Assembly: GCA_026182355.1 (NCBI GenBank) | Contig: JAPFBL010000001.1 | Coordinates: forward strand, 310,001 to 374,000 | DNA: 64,000 nucleotides | Reading direction: 5' to 3' | DNA from: Hermatobates lingyangjiaoensis | Lineage: Eukaryota > Arthropoda > Insecta > Hemiptera > Hermatobatidae | Shown here: positions 38,409 to 48,309 of the stretch, piece by piece | How positions within the stretch are numbered: the stretch's first letter is position 1 | How the letters are laid out: each line of letters opens with the position of its first letter | Position numbers and translations under genes: made by a program | Notes under the pieces: generated by a model | Seen by the model: only the letters and a program-made list of their open reading frames with translations | What the model was told of the DNA's origin: nothing | Database searches by the model: none

Positions 38409-38567
38409 ACAAGATTCACAGAAAGAACAAACATAAAAGAAATCACAGAAACTCAATGTCGTTAAATGTCTTTGGAGCGGATTCACATCTATCTTCCTGA
38501 CGAAGCAATCGAAACAGTAGTGAGTTTCTGTGATTTCTTTCATGTTTGTTCGTTTTGTGAATCTGTT
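38409..38567. repeat. Family 4 foldback with hammerhead-like motif
   Basis: The left arm (about 38409-38456) and right arm (about 38519-38567) are inverted copies containing GATTTCTTT and GTTTGTTC blocks. The motif CTGACGAAGCAATCGAAAC lies at 38497-38515 and is followed by AGTAGTGAGTTTCTG. A TA tract follows immediately. Confidence 0.7.
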
Positions 38568-38568
38568 A

Positions 38569-38935
38569 TATATATTATATATATATATTAGCTCAAACAC
38601 GAAGAAAAGCAACGCACAGAGAAAAAGACACACTTACAAACTCAAATTTTCGGAAAAGAGAATGGGTGACCAAGCACACCGGAAACACAACGGTAGGAAA
38701 CCTATTTTTGGATGTTTTTTTCGAATTTTCAGTAAAATATATACCAATATATATATTGAAAATCTACAAGAGGTGTCTGGTTCTAATACCTGATTGGTTG
38801 ATGCGGGACCAAATAAGCTTGTGTCGTGACTTTGATCAGAGCTAGAAGCCTTCAACTTTGAATAAAATGAGTCAAGCTTATTTGGTCCCGCATCAACCAA
38901 TCAGATATATATATAAATATATATTTGTGTGTGTG
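38569..38935. repeat. TA tract and a further inverted-repeat unit
   Basis: After a TA tract (38569-38592), sequences near 38791-38820 and 38877-38905 are inverted copies (GATTGGTTGATGCGGGACC and its complement) around a spacer of about 56 bases. The left part contains TTTTCGG and GGTGACC blocks reminiscent of the other foldbacks but without a clear CTGANGA motif. Confidence 0.6.
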
Positions 38936-38975
38936 TTTTGTGTGTGTCTTTATTTGTTTTTCTCTTTCCTGTGTG

Positions 38976-38979
<4 letters not shown>

Positions 38980-39039
<60 letters not shown>
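38980..39039. repeat. (TA)n microsatellite
   Basis: About 60 bases of pure TA directly abutting the left arm of the next foldback. Confidence 0.95.
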
Positions 39040-39043
<4 letters not shown>

Positions 39044-39363
39044 CTGAATTTTCGGCCTATTGTTTTTTTAATTAATTTTTTGGATAACTTTTCCAAAGCC
39101 CTTAATATTTTTTTAAATTTACAAGGAACTAGGTAGATTAACTCACCATACGTTTGGTTTTCAATGGTTATATTTTTTCTAAAGTTTCGGTCGTCTTCGA
39201 CCATCTTCAGGGGATAAACCTATATACAATATCTAAAAAAAAAAACAAACGTATGGTGAGTTAATCTACCCAGTTCCTTGTGAATTTAAAAAAAATATTA
39301 AGGGCTTTGGAAAAGTTATCCAAAAAGTTAATTAAAAAAACAATAGGCCGTAAATTTAATCTG
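39039..39363. repeat. Family 5 foldback with hammerhead-like motif
   Basis: Arms of about 120 bp (39039-39160 and 39243-39363) are inverted copies. Matching blocks include CCTATTGTTTTTTTAATTAA, CAAAGCCCTTAATATT and CTCACCATACGTTTG. The minus strand at 39184-39210 reads CTGAAGA, a perfect GGTCG/CGACC stem and CGAAAC. The large LINE is inserted 29 bases beyond the right arm. Confidence 0.85.
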
Positions 39364-39379
39364 ACATGTATTACGGAAG

Positions 39380-39392
39380 GACTGTTTACCAA
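39380..39392 (+). repeat. LINE target-site duplication, 3' side
   Basis: GACTGTTTACCAA is found here and again at 44460-44472, bracketing the LINE. Confidence 0.85.
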
Positions 39393-39658
39393 CGACCAAC
39401 GACCAACGACCAACGAGAGTGTCCGTGCAACAGCACGTAGTACATTTCAACAGTTCCAGACCTGAGGTCTTCTACTGTTCATCTAACTGTGTTACTATAG
39501 CTGTTTTAGCTCGTGAGTAAATTGGTCTTGTTGTTTACTTCATCAGCTTTCGTGGTCGTGTGGTCTGGCCGTATTATATCTGTTGGTACTCCATTTAATA
39601 TATTAAAGGGAACACTCATATATATTCCCTTCAATGCACTTGTTAAGCCATATCTTGT

Positions 39659-42345
39659 TTAAAGCTGTTCTGGGTTTTGGATTCTTCGAATAAGGGAGTT
39701 TACCAGAGGATTAGGGTGGTCTGGGATCTTTGAATCCTCATTGAAGGTTAGGCGTGCAATATAGGCCTCAACCGTCTCCAATCCGAGGTCCCTACGAATG
39801 TCCACGTTCCTAGCATAAATCGGAGCTTGGGCCACAAGGCGAGCACATTTGTTCTGCACGGTCTGAAGTAAGTTTTTGTTCGAAAACGCTGACCTATACC
39901 AACCGAGCATCCGTACGTCATCGTTGGACGTATTACTGCCTTGTAGATCAACTCCTTTATCTCCCGGGGAGTATCCGCGGACCTGAGGATTGGAGCAAGG
40001 TGACATATAAGGGCCAGAGACACCTTGTACTTTTGCCTAAGGTGATTCCTAAATGTCATCCCTGTATCGAGCTGAATGCCCAAGTAAGATACCCTTCGCG
40101 CCTGAGGTATTCGTATCCCTCCGATGTGTAAATGAAATTTGGGCAAGGAATTGCCCTTGCTGAAACGGATGCACTTGCTCTTTCCCGGGTTGACCCGCAG
40201 CCTCCATTCCCGGAACCACAGAAGCAAATCATCCAGGTAGCTTTGCAACTTCCTGGAGATGTGCCTCTCCGAGGACCCTTTGTAGGCGACCGCGATATCA
40301 TCCGCGTAGAAGCCAGTGAAAGTGTGTATCTCCATCCAAGAGCGATGATATAGGATCGAGGGGGGATGTGGAAGATCGTAAGTGTAAAGGTTGTAGAGGA
40401 TTGGTCCGAGGACACTACCCTGGGGGACCCCTCTGGCAAAGTTACCTGTCATTGAATGCTGTCCGTTAACTGTAACAAAAAACTGGCGACCGGAGAGAAA
40501 GGACCGGACTACCCCAACAAACCACTCTGGGATCCCAAAGCAGGCTAGTTTATATATGAGGCCTCTATGCCAGACGGAATCAAAGGCTTTCTCCAAATCA
40601 AGGAACACTGCTATAGTTTTTCGTGGGAATCGACCCTGTTCAGGAGACAGTCCAGTTTTTACAAAATCCACTAACCTTCTCAGTTGGAGAGTCGTTCCGT
40701 GTTGGGCACGAAAACCGAACTGCTCCTGGCGAAAAGGTAGTGATGACTTTATTTTAAGTAACAGCAGCCTTTCATAGACCTTCCCTAGACAGGACAGTAA
40801 GCTAATTGGCCTATAATCTTTAGGACTATGACCCGCTTTCTGTGGCTTTCTGATCATAATTATTTTGGCCATTTTCCAGGTCGCCGGGAAGTAGCGGAGC
40901 CTGAGGCAGGAGTTGTATAATGCGAGGAGAGACGCAAGGACTTTAGGGGGTAATTTTGAGAGAAGTTTATTTGAGATTCCATCTTGGCCTGGGGAGGATT
41001 TAGTTTTCAAGGTTTTAATTATAAAAGAGAGGTCCGATGGTTTAAAGAATACTGGATTGTTACTGGAAAGATTGATGATGGCTGAGGATACTATGGGGAT
41101 TTCGGATGGTAGGTGGGGTTTGTATAGTTCGCTGAGGTATTTAAAAAGGGATTGTGCCTTACTGCCGTCGTCTATGAGAGGCTTTCCGCCCTTCCTTAAT
41201 GGGAGTCTATCTTGGGTTCGACTTGGGCCTCTTTTCAGGCTTCTCACAATTCTCCAGGCTGTCACATGATCAGGGTCCTCGTCCCTGCTGAGGAGTGAGT
41301 TCCAATGCCTAGCATTGTGGAGCCTGATCATCATTCGGATCTCCCCTTGTGCCCTATTAACCATGGTACGCACTGCCGGGTCTCGAGTTCTTTGGAAAAT
41401 TTTCCTCAGTTTATTTTTGTCCTTGATTTTCCTGAGGATGTGCGAAGGGAGGACGTTGTAATTGGGGAGGACTTGGGTGAATGATGTCACTTGGGAAAGG
41501 GAATTATTCAGGTGGTTGGTAATGATATCGACAAAGGAGTCTACCTCAGAGGGAGACGAGAGGGCTTTAGGGTGAGGACAATTACTAATTACTACTCTCT
41601 GAAAGTGAAACCAGTCTGTTCTGGGGATTCTGTGGCCTGGTCTGTAGTTTATTTTGAAATTGTGTAGAGTGAAGAGGACAGGAAGGTGTGGAGAATCAAG
41701 TACATTAAACACTTCCGAAGTAACGGCATGGTTAACATTGCAAGACAAGGAAATATCGAGAACGTCAGGCCTCGCACTAGTAGCCCTAGGAATATGGGTG
41801 GGTTCGAGAGGAGCATGAATGATTGTATTGGAAGAGGAGATAAATGATAGCAAATTTTTCCCTGCATTATTGTCACCCGCACAACCCCATGCTGTATTCT
41901 TTGCATTCAGGTCACCTCCGATTATTGATGGCTTTCCCGAATGCAGAAGAGGGTCGAGGTGTACGGGTAAAAGTTGGTTGTTAGGAGGCTTATAAACTGC
42001 AGAAATGACTAGGGGAATATTAGAGTTAGGGAAGGTAATTTGTATGGATGTGTGTTCCAGGGGAGAGTCAAAGTTCGGCAATCTGGCGTAGGCGATTGAG
42101 TGTTTGATACAGACCGCCGTACCACCGCCGTGAGTAATACGGTCGGTTCTCTCTATTTTGTAGCCTGGGATGCTGAATCTATGAAAGGGCTTTAGAAACG
42201 TTTCCGCGATTAGTATTAGGTCGGGGTTAATATCTTGAACAAAGTTGATGAGTTCAGTCCTTCCTCTCCGTACACCACCAGGGTTGTATACTAAGTAGGT
42301 TAGTGAATAGTCTGTCACCTGACTACTCATCCTTACCATTGTCAT
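39659..42345 (-). CDS. LINE ORF2: endonuclease and reverse transcriptase (frameshifted near the C-terminus)
   Basis: The main frame runs from the ATG at 42345 to 39748. Residues 1-225 form an apurinic-type endonuclease. Visible motifs are YNPGGVRRG, the E in LILIAETF, SAVYKPPN, GGDLNAKNTAWG (144-154) and RPDVLDISL. The usual terminal SDH appears as SPH (218-220), so the catalytic Asp seems to be lost. The reverse transcriptase spans about 435-715, with SSPGQDGI, DYRPISLLSC, motif A FLDLEKAFDSVW (581-592), motif B GVPQGSVLGPILY (639-651) and the catalytic YADD at 680-683. After RPTMTYGC the correct continuation (WYRSAF...AQAPIYARN...RRIQNPEQL, stop at 39659) is in another frame, implying a one-base loss near 39899-39903. 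The protein is therefore truncated and probably inactive. Confidence 0.92.
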
Positions 42346-43738
42346 TAAAGTTTGTCAAGTCGCTGAGTATTTGTAACAAGGACGATGCACTCAGAACGCC
42401 CTGGGACCGGACGCTAGCTCTCATTTTGCCCAAGATCCCAGAGCCATCCAGCTCGTCTAAAATTAATTTATCAAGGTCTCTGTCCTTGTTATGGGAGTGA
42501 GGGGGGCCGACAAAGGTGTCTCTATAAGTTCTTGTTTGCAGGGGTGGGGGCGGGGCCGGACGAAAGGAGGCAACCGGGGCCGAGCGTGACCTCCCGTACA
42601 CAGGGCAGCCCCTGTAATTGGCAGGGTGGGGACCCCGACAATTGACACAGACTGGCTCAGTCCCCTTCGGCCTAGGGCAGTCCGTGTAGAGGTGGTCACC
42701 CGGGCATCTGACACAACGAGGTGCCTCTCGGCACCATGTCTGTGTATGACCCAGTCGCTGGCAGCGGTAGCACTGTGCCGGACCGGGACGCCTCCGCGAC
42801 TCCTCCACCGTGACTGCCAGGCCGAGCAGACTTTCTACCTTCAGGATTTCCCTGAAACCCTCATCTGGCTCTACCGAGGCCTCAAAAACAGGTAGAGGAC
42901 GTGGAACGACATCGTCAGGGAATCGAGGACGACGAGAGATCAGTTGTCTGACCCCCGCACGGAACCCCTTGTCCCGAAGGTCTTGTTCTATTTCCGGAGT
43001 TAGTGTATCCGTAGGGAGGTATTTGATAATAAATTTTCCTGGTCTCGGGTCCCAAGGGGGTCTGAAGGAGTGAAACTCCACATCAAGGTCTCTTAATAGT
43101 TTAGTTAACTTTCTATAGTCCTTTGGGTCTTTAACTAGGATGCGGATGGACTGTCCTCCCGATGTGATCCTCGCGTCTTTAAGGATTTCCTTGCTAGCTG
43201 ACTGTCGAAGCTTCTGAAACCCAGTCATAGTCCTAATCATGATTGGGGGTACTTGATTTTTGTTCTTGTCTGACGTAGTTGAGGCAGCAAGCAGGTTTTC
43301 ATTTGGTCCGGTTTCCGTGATTGGGTCCAGAGGGGTGAAGGAATTGTGAGTTGGGATGGTAGGGATTGATTTTGGTGTCGGAGATTTGGAGGAGGAGCGT
43401 GTGAGGGGTTTGGGTTTAGGGGTATTGGGAACCGGGGTCTGGTTTGGGTCTTTTGAGGGTCCAGGAATCGCTATTGATGGAGAAGAGTTCTTAAGCTTTA
43501 TGGATTTTCTTTTAGCATTCAAGGGAGTTGTTAAACTAGTCTTTGATTCTGGATGGTTATCGGGATTCTTGCTATTAGTCATACTATTTGCCATTTCTCT
43601 GGCGAGGAGCGGGAGAATATCCAGGCCCTGGCTTTTCAGATCGAGTAGCTGGCTCATTATGGATTTAACAATTTCTTCTGCGTTTGAGGGTGCCATCCTC
43701 AAAAGTCGCCGTCCGCGACCGTCACAGGACGAGGACAA
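42323..43738 (-). CDS. LINE ORF1: gag-like nucleic-acid-binding protein
   Basis: Intact frame of 471 codons. The N-terminal 150 residues are rich in Ser, Pro, Thr and Lys, with a short hydrophobic helix (GLDILPLLAREMAN). A central region (SGGQSIRILVKDPKDYRKL onward) resembles the RRM-like/PRE domain of jockey and I-type ORF1 proteins. Three zinc knuckles lie near residues 322-380. They are CYRCQRLGHTQTWC (CX2CX4HX4C), CVRCPGDHLYTDC (CX2CX3HX4C) and CVNCRGPHPANYRGC (CX2CX3HX6C), the standard trio in this clade. The protein coats LINE RNA and delivers it to chromatin. The start used is the first Met; the second (MAPSNAEE, residue 15) is an alternative. The stop TAG overlaps the beginning of ORF2. 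Confidence 0.9.
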   Translation of the reverse strand: MSSSCDGRGRRLLRMAPSNAEEIVKSIMSQLLDLKSQGLDILPLLAREMANSMTNSKNPDNHPESKTSLTTPLNAKRKSIKLKNSSPSIAIPGPSKDPNQTPVPNTPKPKPLTRSSSKSPTPKSIPTIPTHNSFTPLDPITETGPNENLLAASTTSDKNKNQVPPIMIRTMTGFQKLRQSASKEILKDARITSGGQSIRILVKDPKDYRKLTKLLRDLDVEFHSFRPPWDPRPGKFIIKYLPTDTLTPEIEQDLRDKGFRAGVRQLISRRPRFPDDVVPRPLPVFEASVEPDEGFREILKVESLLGLAVTVEESRRRPGPAQCYRCQRLGHTQTWCREAPRCVRCPGDHLYTDCPRPKGTEPVCVNCRGPHPANYRGCPVYGRSRSAPVASFRPAPPPPLQTRTYRDTFVGPPHSHNKDRDLDKLILDELDGSGILGKMRASVRSQGVLSASSLLQILSDLTNFNDNGKDE

Positions 43739-44459
43739 TGACCCTCGAGGGTGAGTTGCTTCCTGTTATACGCTAAGACAGAACTCCCTGGATTGGACTA
43801 AGGAAGGTGACGTGGGGAGCTGGATGTCTTCTGCCGCCCAAAGGAGGTCTACGCTGTCCACGGACTTGGTTTGGAACCAAGTCCAACTGTCCAGGCAGGA
43901 GCACCCGCTACAGCGGGACCTGGTCAGCGTTAATGGACGCTACCTATGCCTTTGGTGAATTGTGGTGTTCCGTCTGAGGCGGACTACGCTGCCCTCGGCG
44001 CCCAAAGTAGGGGCCAGCCAACTAGGTGTAATCACACTACGGTGTGTCCCAGTTGGCTTTAAAGAGCGCTACCTAACCTCAGGCGGGTCGGTTCTTGTCT
44101 TGGTAGCACTTCACACAGGGGTAGAGTCCAGCAGGTTGATGTAGTCTCCGGGTCCAGACTATGTGGCACTTTGCTGCGACTCCTCACTCTCCACTGTAAC
44201 TTCTCGATCTCTGTGATGTCCCTGAGCTGGAAGATCTAGTGAGATCCTGTCCGAGAGGGTAGCTGTTGAATCAGCTGGGTATAAGCTGTGAGTCGCTGTT
44301 TGCTTGACGATGATGAACGTGTCGTAGTGTGTCAGTCGACTCTGGCGATGTAAAACTCACAAATATCAGTGTGGGGGCTGAGGTCTCTATTCTGATCGTG
44401 ATGTACGTAGTCAGTGAACAGCTCTTCTCTGTCTCCCGTGTGTGTCTCCCATCGATGAT
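43739..44459 (-). promoter_or_regulatory. LINE 5' UTR with probable internal promoter
   Basis: About 720 bases of GC-richer sequence between the 5' target duplication and ORF1, with no long ORF on the coding strand. Jockey-clade LINEs start transcription at their first base from a downstream internal promoter; no specific promoter element was confirmed here. Confidence 0.45.
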
Positions 44460-44476
44460 GACTGTTTACCAAATAT

Positions 44477-44481
<5 letters not shown>

Positions 44482-44543
<62 letters not shown>
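44482..44543. repeat. (TA)n(TG)n compound microsatellite
   Basis: A TA tract (about 44482-44512) passes directly into a TG tract (about 44513-44545), just beyond the LINE's 5' target duplication. Confidence 0.95.
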
Positions 44544-44547
<4 letters not shown>

Positions 44548-44584
44548 ATATACATATATATGTATATAAAAAATGATAAAAGTA

Positions 44585-44765
44585 TTAACCGTAGAATAGA
44601 AACAAAACTAAAATTTATCGGGACTCGGTCAGTTCTTCAGGTTCAAACTAAACTCTCATTGCCAACGTTTTGGTTTTTATTTAATATTTTTTCATATGCC
44701 TTGAGAGGCAATGAGAGTTTACTTTGAACCGGAAGAACTGACCGAGTCCGGATAAATTTTATTTT

Positions 44766-44768
<3 letters not shown>
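44585..44768. repeat. Family 6 foldback
   Basis: Left (about 44608-44670) and right (about 44706-44770) arms are inverted copies sharing AAATTTATC, GGACTCGGTCAGTTCTTC and AACTCTCATTGCC blocks. Minus strand 44623-44645 reads CTGAAGAACTGACC and a GGTC-like partner, but the GAAA block is altered. TA tracts flank both sides (44482-44512 and 44771-44817). Confidence 0.7.
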
Positions 44769-44770
<2 letters not shown>

Positions 44771-44819
<49 letters not shown>

Positions 44820-44880
44820 ATGATCAAACTCCAATATGAAATGGGAAAAAAATACTAAGATATTTCAACTGTAACAAGCG
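44771..44880. repeat. (TA)n tract and truncated family 2 unit
   Basis: A TA tract of about 47 bases is followed at 44818-44880 by ATGATCAAACTCCAATATG and AACTGTAACAAGCGGTC, the left arm of family 2. It stops where the terminal hAT sequence begins. Confidence 0.7.
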
Positions 44881-44980
44881 GTCCATAAAAAAATGATACA
44901 CTGATACACTGTTGTCTTCCGACTGGCAATTTTTGTGTTCCGTCCCAGGAGAGCAGTATCACCCACTTTGGGAAACACTG

Positions 44981-45270
44981 CATTAGAAAAACAGGATTCA
45001 CGGCTATAAAAATTTCTGTCTGTTTGTTTGTGCAAAAATTTGGTGACAAGCAATCTCAGCAATCATAATTCATTGGAAGCTGAAACTTTGACAGTAGATT
45101 TGTGTATGTCGAATTTAATAGCTAAGATTTGAATAGATTGGAAATTTAACGTAGAAGCAAATTTATGTAATTTAAAGTTGTGTTTGACTAGCTACACAAG
45201 TATTCAACTAACAATACCTACTCACTACAGTATCAAGCACCTAAAAATACCTGTATATTTATGAAATAAA
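44981..45270 (+). repeat. Repeat B, right half
   Basis: Continues repeat B from the point at which it stops at 37648. It parallels 56526-56760 (AAAAATTTCTRTCTGT, GAAACTTTGACA/GTAGATT and GAATAGATTGGAAATT blocks). Confidence 0.65.
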
Positions 45271-45279
45271 TATATTTTT

Positions 45280-47065
45280 ATTTATTTTTTCTCTAATGTA
45301 TATAACGTAAAGAAACTTAAAATGAGTCAGTTCCAAGCAATGTACGGGAAAAACATCTTAGATATACATGTTGCTTCAGGTGCCTTTGAAAAAATCATTT
45401 AAGGCAGTTACTGAATTAATTCAATAAATTCCATGGATCACTGGAGAAGAAGGTAATTCTAAACCAAAAATTATAATTCACAGTGGAAATGTTTTCCCAG
45501 TTAATCATTCTAGCTTCTTTCTTCTCAGATAGAAGCACAGCTCTCATGTTCACATAATGGACCTTCAATTGTTATTAACATCTTAACCTTCTCTTTATAG
45601 ATATGAAATACAAATAAATTAAATTTTTTGCCACGTCATTCATCATATGGGTATAGATATTTTTAATGCCTTAAGCCTAATTATAACTTCGAGTTCTCTT
45701 TTACCATCGCAAGTAAAAATCATTTATAGACCTATTCATATCACATGCAAAGTAAACTCATCATTCTTTCAGTCCTACGATTTTGTCAACTACTCTTTCT
45801 TTTCTTTTTTTTTTTTTTAATAGATTTTATTTTGGGGACCAGTAAGTCTTTTATCTCTGGGCACAACTTCTTTGTTGCGTTTAATAACAGATATTTTTTC
45901 ACTTAGAAAATACATTAAGTTGTTTCTTAGGGTACTACCATTGGTCTGATCCTATAATCTTTATATTACCTTAAATTTCCAAAACTTGTGCTATAATTTT
46001 ATTTTATTTACTATATATACATATTCTAACATTCTTCGTAACGACACCGCAATAGCTCGTAAGTGTTCCAATGTGGCCTACATCACCAGTAAAATAGCAA
46101 ATTATCTTTTTGGCATATAAGAGTTTACAATGAAGGGTTTCCACACCCTTTTTTTCAGAGTTATCTCTCAACAACCTCTTCTTCTCTCCAAAGCTGATCA
46201 AGTCATTATCTAACAGGCCCAAGTAAAAAATTTGCGTGTTATTTTTGATTTGATAATAGCATACATAGCTTTACTGTAAGCGTAAGTTAAAAATGCTTAT
46301 GGATATTTGTATTCCATTTCCAAATTGTATTCTATGTACAGTGAAGTGCTTCTGCATATATGATTTCAAGTTGATTTATCATTACATTATTTTACATTCA
46401 ACCAATGAAGACAGATTCCTGGCTACATAAATCTCGTTTTCAAAGCCGTTAATCAGTCAGGCTTTCCCAACCTTATTAAACTTGCATAGAACGTTATCCT
46501 CCTCATGGCTTACTTTCATCTCATTTGATTAAAAGTAGCATTTGACTTTTTACACCTGTTTACCTATAAGAACATATGACTGAAACATTTTTTCACATGT
46601 TTGATTAATGCACTAGTTAGGCTAAATACTTACACTAATATACTTAGTATTTATACTATTTGATAATACATACGGTCCAACTTAAAGTACCTTATAGCTC
46701 AGTACTAAAGAGTTTCTAGTCCCAAAATAATGTTGACAATACTTTGTCTTCAGGTGAAATGTAAATACACAAGGACTAGGAGGAGAAACAAAATGCCTAA
46801 GACCATTAAAGAAAGATACGTAGTGTAGTTCAGGTCACAACAGTCATATGAGTGAACCAATAGAAAAAAATATAATTTCTTTATAGAATAATTACAACTA
46901 TAATATACTAATGAGAAAAAGCAAACTAAAATATCCAAGCAAAAAAAAAAATAAAATTAATGAATATTTTTTCTTTCAAATTCATAGTCATTCATAGAGT
47001 CATTCTTAAGTTCTGTATTAATTGATTTAATTCTAATTTGACATTACAAGATTTAATGTTTTTTA
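45280..47065. other. Non-coding intron stretch
   Basis: AT-rich, with no recognised gene or structured repeat. Confidence 0.45.
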
Positions 47066-47193
47066 TCTATCGGTTTTTACTCTACTATAAGTAAAATATA
47101 GAATCATAAAAAAATCGTTCTCGAAATTTTGACGGGATTACAGGTTTTCAGGTTCTTAAAGTCGTTTTAGGATTTTTTTGGATGAGGTCTGTA

Positions 47194-47196
<3 letters not shown>

Positions 47197-47224
<28 letters not shown>

Positions 47225-47312
47225 TTGTGTGCATACGTGTGCGTGTGTGTTTGTGTACATACGTGTGCGTGTGTGTTTATGCGTGTGTGTGTATGTGGGT
47301 GGGTGTGTACCC
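47197..47312 (+). repeat. (GT)n-rich minisatellite
   Basis: Imperfect GT/GTGC/ATAC repeats within repeat A. The several ORFs rich in Cys and Val across it are simple-repeat artefacts. Confidence 0.95.
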
Positions 47313-48309
47313 AAAAACGTGTATACATGCTACATCCACAAACTTTCATGGATCAATTTCCTATTCTACACAAAAATGGGCCACATAGTTTAAATGAACT
47401 TTATTGTTTTGAAACAATTATGCCGGAAGGAAAAGACATTTTTTTAGCTTGTGTTTACAGAGAACATTTTTTTTTCTCTTATACAACTAAACCTAGTCTT
47501 GAAACTTTGTCATTATCATGGATGAGAATATAAAGGAAAATATTCTCAGATTTTAAAAACAACAGTAAATAATTTGTTTTTATAAAATTTAAATATTTTC
47601 ACTTATGATTCAATTTAAAATCTTGTGAGGACGATACAAGCCATACCGCTTGACAGATCAAAACAAAATTATATATATAATTAGTGCAAAATGTGTGAGA
47701 TGAACTAATTTTTTTTTAAATTAAATTAAGTTAAGGTTCGTTAGAACCTTTTTAGAGGAATCTCCTCCTGTTTTCAGAAAATCTTTTTTCGACGCTAAAC
47801 GGATTATTAAAGAAATAACATTTTAGTTAAAATATTTAAAATATAAACTATTAATATTTTGAAGTCTAAAAAAATGATCTTTGGCATATAGAAGGAAGTC
47901 AGATAAGAGACATCAAGTATAACATAACGGATACTAATTGTAAGCCACTTCGTTGGTAGTTCCGTGACACTGACATTTTTTTTTACATGTTTTTTATATT
48001 TTTCAAACCAAATAAGAATATTTCAACGTCTTAAATGTCAAACTTTGGATTAATTTTTCAATGTAGAAAGAGCTCTTATACATGGCATAAAATGAAACAG
48101 ATACACTGACCATGTTACAGATGGCCATGTAGGAGATCTTCCATTTCACGGAGGCTGCACGAAATCTTCCGTTTGGATTTATAATGTTTTATTACTAGTG
48201 ATAACTAGGATCAATAAGTATATGTACTGTCTTCAGGAATGAAACACTAATAAATATCTCCCATTTAGATATTTATTTTGTATCTAAATGAGGCACTATA
48301 CATCATATA

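Larger units (their letters stand above)
39393..44459 (-). mobile_element. Jockey-clade non-LTR retrotransposon, nearly intact (5.07 kb)
   Basis: Has a 5' UTR of about 720 bp (43739-44459), ORF1, ORF2 and a 3' UTR of about 265 bp. 13-bp target duplications flank it. The 3' end is three copies of the heptamer TTGGTCG (plus strand CGACCAA at 39393-39413) instead of poly(A). Base composition is clearly more GC-rich than the surroundings. ORF1 and ORF2 overlap by 23 bases. A single frameshift near 39900 breaks the end of ORF2. LINEs of this type copy by target-primed reverse transcription. Confidence 0.92.
37649..44980 (+). mobile_element. 7.3-kb nested hAT insertion
   Basis: The left end starts CAGTGTCCCACACTT and the right end, reversed, starts CAGTGTTTCCCAAAGT; both are hAT-type termini beginning CAGTG. 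Flanking octamers CATTAGAG (37641-37648) and CATTAGAA (44981-44988) differ by one base, as an 8-bp target duplication. Repeat B is continuous across the site at 56.5 kb and interrupted here at exactly this point. No transposase was seen. Removing the LINE with one target-site copy leaves about 2.3 kb, part of which is foldback and TA tract, so the hAT itself was non-autonomous and served as a landing site. Confidence 0.7.

Noticed and set aside
40056..44144. Numerous ORFs overlapping the LINE on both strands (e.g. 40132, 40556, 40913, 41649, 42463, 42626, 42810, 43356)
   Set aside because: Shadows of LINE ORF1 and ORF2. Only the two frames with conserved motifs are kept, plus the 39659-40006 frame as the shifted end of ORF2.
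47167..47533. Cys/Val-rich ORFs around the GT tract
   Set aside because: Simple-repeat artefacts within a repeat A copy; apparent cysteine-rich protein has no support.
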